Assembly (NCBI RefSeq): GCF_014653695.1
Contig: NZ_BNAR01000003.1
Coordinates: 639,528 to 703,527 of the forward strand
DNA from: Lentzea cavernae
GTDB taxonomy: Bacteria > Actinomycetota > Actinomycetes > Mycobacteriales > Pseudonocardiaceae
Length of the DNA: 64,000 nucleotides
Direction: 5' to 3'
Position numbers and translations under genes: made by a program. This document shows, one piece after another, positions 62,567-64,000 of this stretch. How positions within the stretch are numbered: the first letter of the stretch is position 1; each line of letters opens with the position of its first letter. The notes beneath the pieces are model-generated. The model was not told the DNA's origin, did not search any database, and saw only the letters and a list, made by a program, of their open reading frames with translations.

Positions 62567-64000
62567 ATGGGTGAACTCGCCGGTAACTTCGATGTCGTCA
62601 TCGTCGGCTCCGGGTTCGGCGGGAGCGTGGCCGCGCTCCGCCTGACCGAGAAGGGCTACCGCGTCGCCGTCCTGGAGGCGGGGCGCCGGTTCGCCGACGA
62701 CGAGTTCGCCAAGACCAGCTGGGACCTGCGCCGCTACCTGTGGGCGCCGCAGCTCAAGTGCTTCGGGATCCAGCGCATCCACACGCTGCGCAACGTCATG
62801 GTGCTCGCCGGCGCGGGTGTCGGCGGGGGCTCCCTCGTGTACGCGAACACGCTGTACCGGCCGCTCCGGCCGTTCTACGAGGACCGGCAGTGGGCGCACA
62901 TCACCGACTGGCAGGCCGAGCTGGAGCCGTTCTACGACCAGGCGAGCCGGATGCTGGGCGTCGTCACGAACCCCACGACGACCCCGAGCGACGTCGTCAT
63001 GCAGAAGGTCGCGAAGGACATGGGGGTCGAGGACAGCTACCACCCGACGCCCGTCGGCGTGTACTTCGGCGAGCCCGGCCAGAAGGTCGCGGACCCGTTC
63101 TTCGGGGGCGCCGGGCCGGAGCGCACGGGGTGCACGGAGTGCGGCAGCTGCATGTCGGGTTGCCGGGTCGGCGCGAAGAACACGCTGGTCAAGAACTACC
63201 TCTACCTCGCGGAGAAGCTCGGCGCGCAGGTGTTCCCGCTGACCACGGTCACCGAGCTCCGCGAAAACAACGGCAAGTGGACCATCGACACGAAGATGAC
63301 CGGTGGCAAGGCCACGAAGACGTTCACCGCCGACCAGGTCGTGATCGCCGCCGGCACCTGGGGCTCGCAGCAGCTGCTGCACAAGGCGAAGGCCACCACA
63401 CTGCCGAAGATCTCGGGCAAGCTCGGTGAGCTGACCCGCACCAACTCCGAGTCGATCATCGGGGCCGCGCGCTACACGGTCGACCCGAAGACCGACTACA
63501 CGCAGGGCGTCGCGATCACGAGCTCCATCCACCCGGACGAGATCACGCACATCGAGCCCGTCCGGTACGGCAAGGGCAGCAACGCCATGGGCATGCTGCA
63601 GACGCTGGCCACGGACGGTGCGCTGAGCACGCCGCGGTGGCTGCAGTTCATCAAGCAGGCCGTGCGGCACCCGCTGAGGCTGCTCCGGCTGCTGAGCGTG
63701 CACCGGTGGAGCGAGCGGACCGTGATCCTGCTGGTCATGCAGAGCCTCGACAACTCGATCACGACGTTCCTCAAGCGCGGCAAGCTGACCAGCAAGCAGG
63801 GGCACGGCGAGCCGAACCCGGCGTTCATCCCGGCGGGTCACGAGGCCAACCTGCTGGCCGCCAAGCACATCGACGGCATGGCGGGCGGCACCTGGGGCGA
63901 GCTGTTCAACATCCCGTTGACGGCGCACTTCATCGGTGGCTGCGCGATCGCGTCGGACGAGCGGCAGGGCGTGATCGACCCGTACCACCGGGTCTTCAAC
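62567..64000 (+). CDS. choD: GMC-type FAD oxidoreductase, cholesterol oxidase-like (3' truncated)
   Basis: The first 478 codons of a flavoprotein that runs off the window. The FAD-binding beta-alpha-beta motif is VVIVGSGFGGSVAALRL (residues about 9-25), followed by GAGVGGGSLVYANTLY. A cysteine cluster, C-x2-C-x2-C-x3-C, lies in TGCTECGSCMSGC, the spacing of an Fe-S site. The latter part has AGTWGSQQLL and GGTWGELFN. No signal peptide, so cytosolic. It corresponds to ChoD (Rv3409c), which follows guaB3 in M. tuberculosis. Cholesterol as true substrate is doubtful for this family. ATG 62567 is chosen; the palindrome lies just upstream. Confidence 0.88.
   Translation, partial: MGELAGNFDVVIVGSGFGGSVAALRLTEKGYRVAVLEAGRRFADDEFAKTSWDLRRYLWAPQLKCFGIQRIHTLRNVMVLAGAGVGGGSLVYANTLYRPLRPFYEDRQWAHITDWQAELEPFYDQASRMLGVVTNPTTTPSDVVMQKVAKDMGVEDSYHPTPVGVYFGEPGQKVADPFFGGAGPERTGCTECGSCMSGCRVGAKNTLVKNYLYLAEKLGAQVFPLTTVTELRENNGKWTIDTKMTGGKATKTFTADQVVIAAGTWGSQQLLHKAKATTLPKISGKLGELTRTNSESIIGAARYTVDPKTDYTQGVAITSSIHPDEITHIEPVRYGKGSNAMGMLQTLATDGALSTPRWLQFIKQAVRHPLRLLRLLSVHRWSERTVILLVMQSLDNSITTFLKRGKLTSKQGHGEPNPAFIPAGHEANLLAAKHIDGMAGGTWGELFNIPLTAHFIGGCAIASDERQGVIDPYHRVFN

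Overview
The window comes from a high-GC actinobacterium. Codons end mostly in G or C, GTG and TTG starts are frequent, and gene order is the conserved actinobacterial one: secY-adk-map-infA-rpmJ-rpsM-rpsK-rpsD-rpoA-rplQ-truA, a type VII secretion (ESX) block, rplM-rpsI-glmM-glmS-nnr-alr-tsaE-tsaB-rimI-tsaD-groES-groEL1-whiB-bldM-sigD-rsdA-guaB-guaB3-choD. This matches the order known from Mycobacterium tuberculosis (roughly Rv3456c to Rv3409c) with lineage-specific insertions. Two large SARP regulators, BldM, the style of intergenic palindromes and the Gly-rich ESX substrates suggest a filamentous member of the Pseudonocardiales. The genus cannot be fixed from sequence alone.

1-7,260: end of the spc/alpha ribosomal operons (secY end, adk, map, a lipoprotein, infA, rpmJ, rpsM, rpsK, rpsD, rpoA, rplQ, truA). 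7,260-7,980: gene-free, with a 144-bp imperfect palindrome and short repeats.

7,985-31,460: an ESX-4-type locus in its ancestral position between truA and rplM. It holds a secreted subtilase, an unknown EccE partner, eccE, eccB, two substrate-like genes, the mycosin mycP, eccD, a one-piece eccC with three ATPase domains, two tandem AfsR/SARP-type activators, an Hsp70-like membrane protein with an Rv3446c-type tail, a small acidic-tailed protein, and two WXG100-sized genes. The DNA before and between the two activators is unusual. It carries triple 11-bp-spaced GCTCAC-type repeats, four hairpins with variable stems and a conserved C-run loop, and a duplicated double hairpin. These are probably regulatory modules, one of them without its own gene.

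31,716-38,250: rplM, rpsI, glmM, then a second ESX-associated module (small membrane protein, EspC/WXG-like protein, 909-residue Gly/Asp-rich substrate, small acidic-tailed protein). The second module shares a promoter-distance motif and C-terminal signatures with the main locus.

38,305-48,700: alpha/beta hydrolases, cell-wall precursor enzymes (glmM, glmS, alr), metabolite repair (nnr) and the t6A tRNA-modification set (tsaE, tsaB, tsaD, with rimI). A small secreted repeat protein interrupts the tsa set, and a PhoD-type phosphatase follows it.

50,250-64,000: a CIRCE-controlled groES, groEL1 with a His-rich tail, a WhiB3/WhiD-type Fe-S regulator, a MerR-type protein with a B12-photosensor-like domain, a BldM-type atypical response regulator, SigD with its membrane anti-sigma factor RsdA, a gene-poor stretch with a 125-bp palindrome, a DUF5319-type protein, two GuaB paralogues, small orphan proteins, and the first 478 codons of a ChoD-type oxidoreductase that runs off the end.
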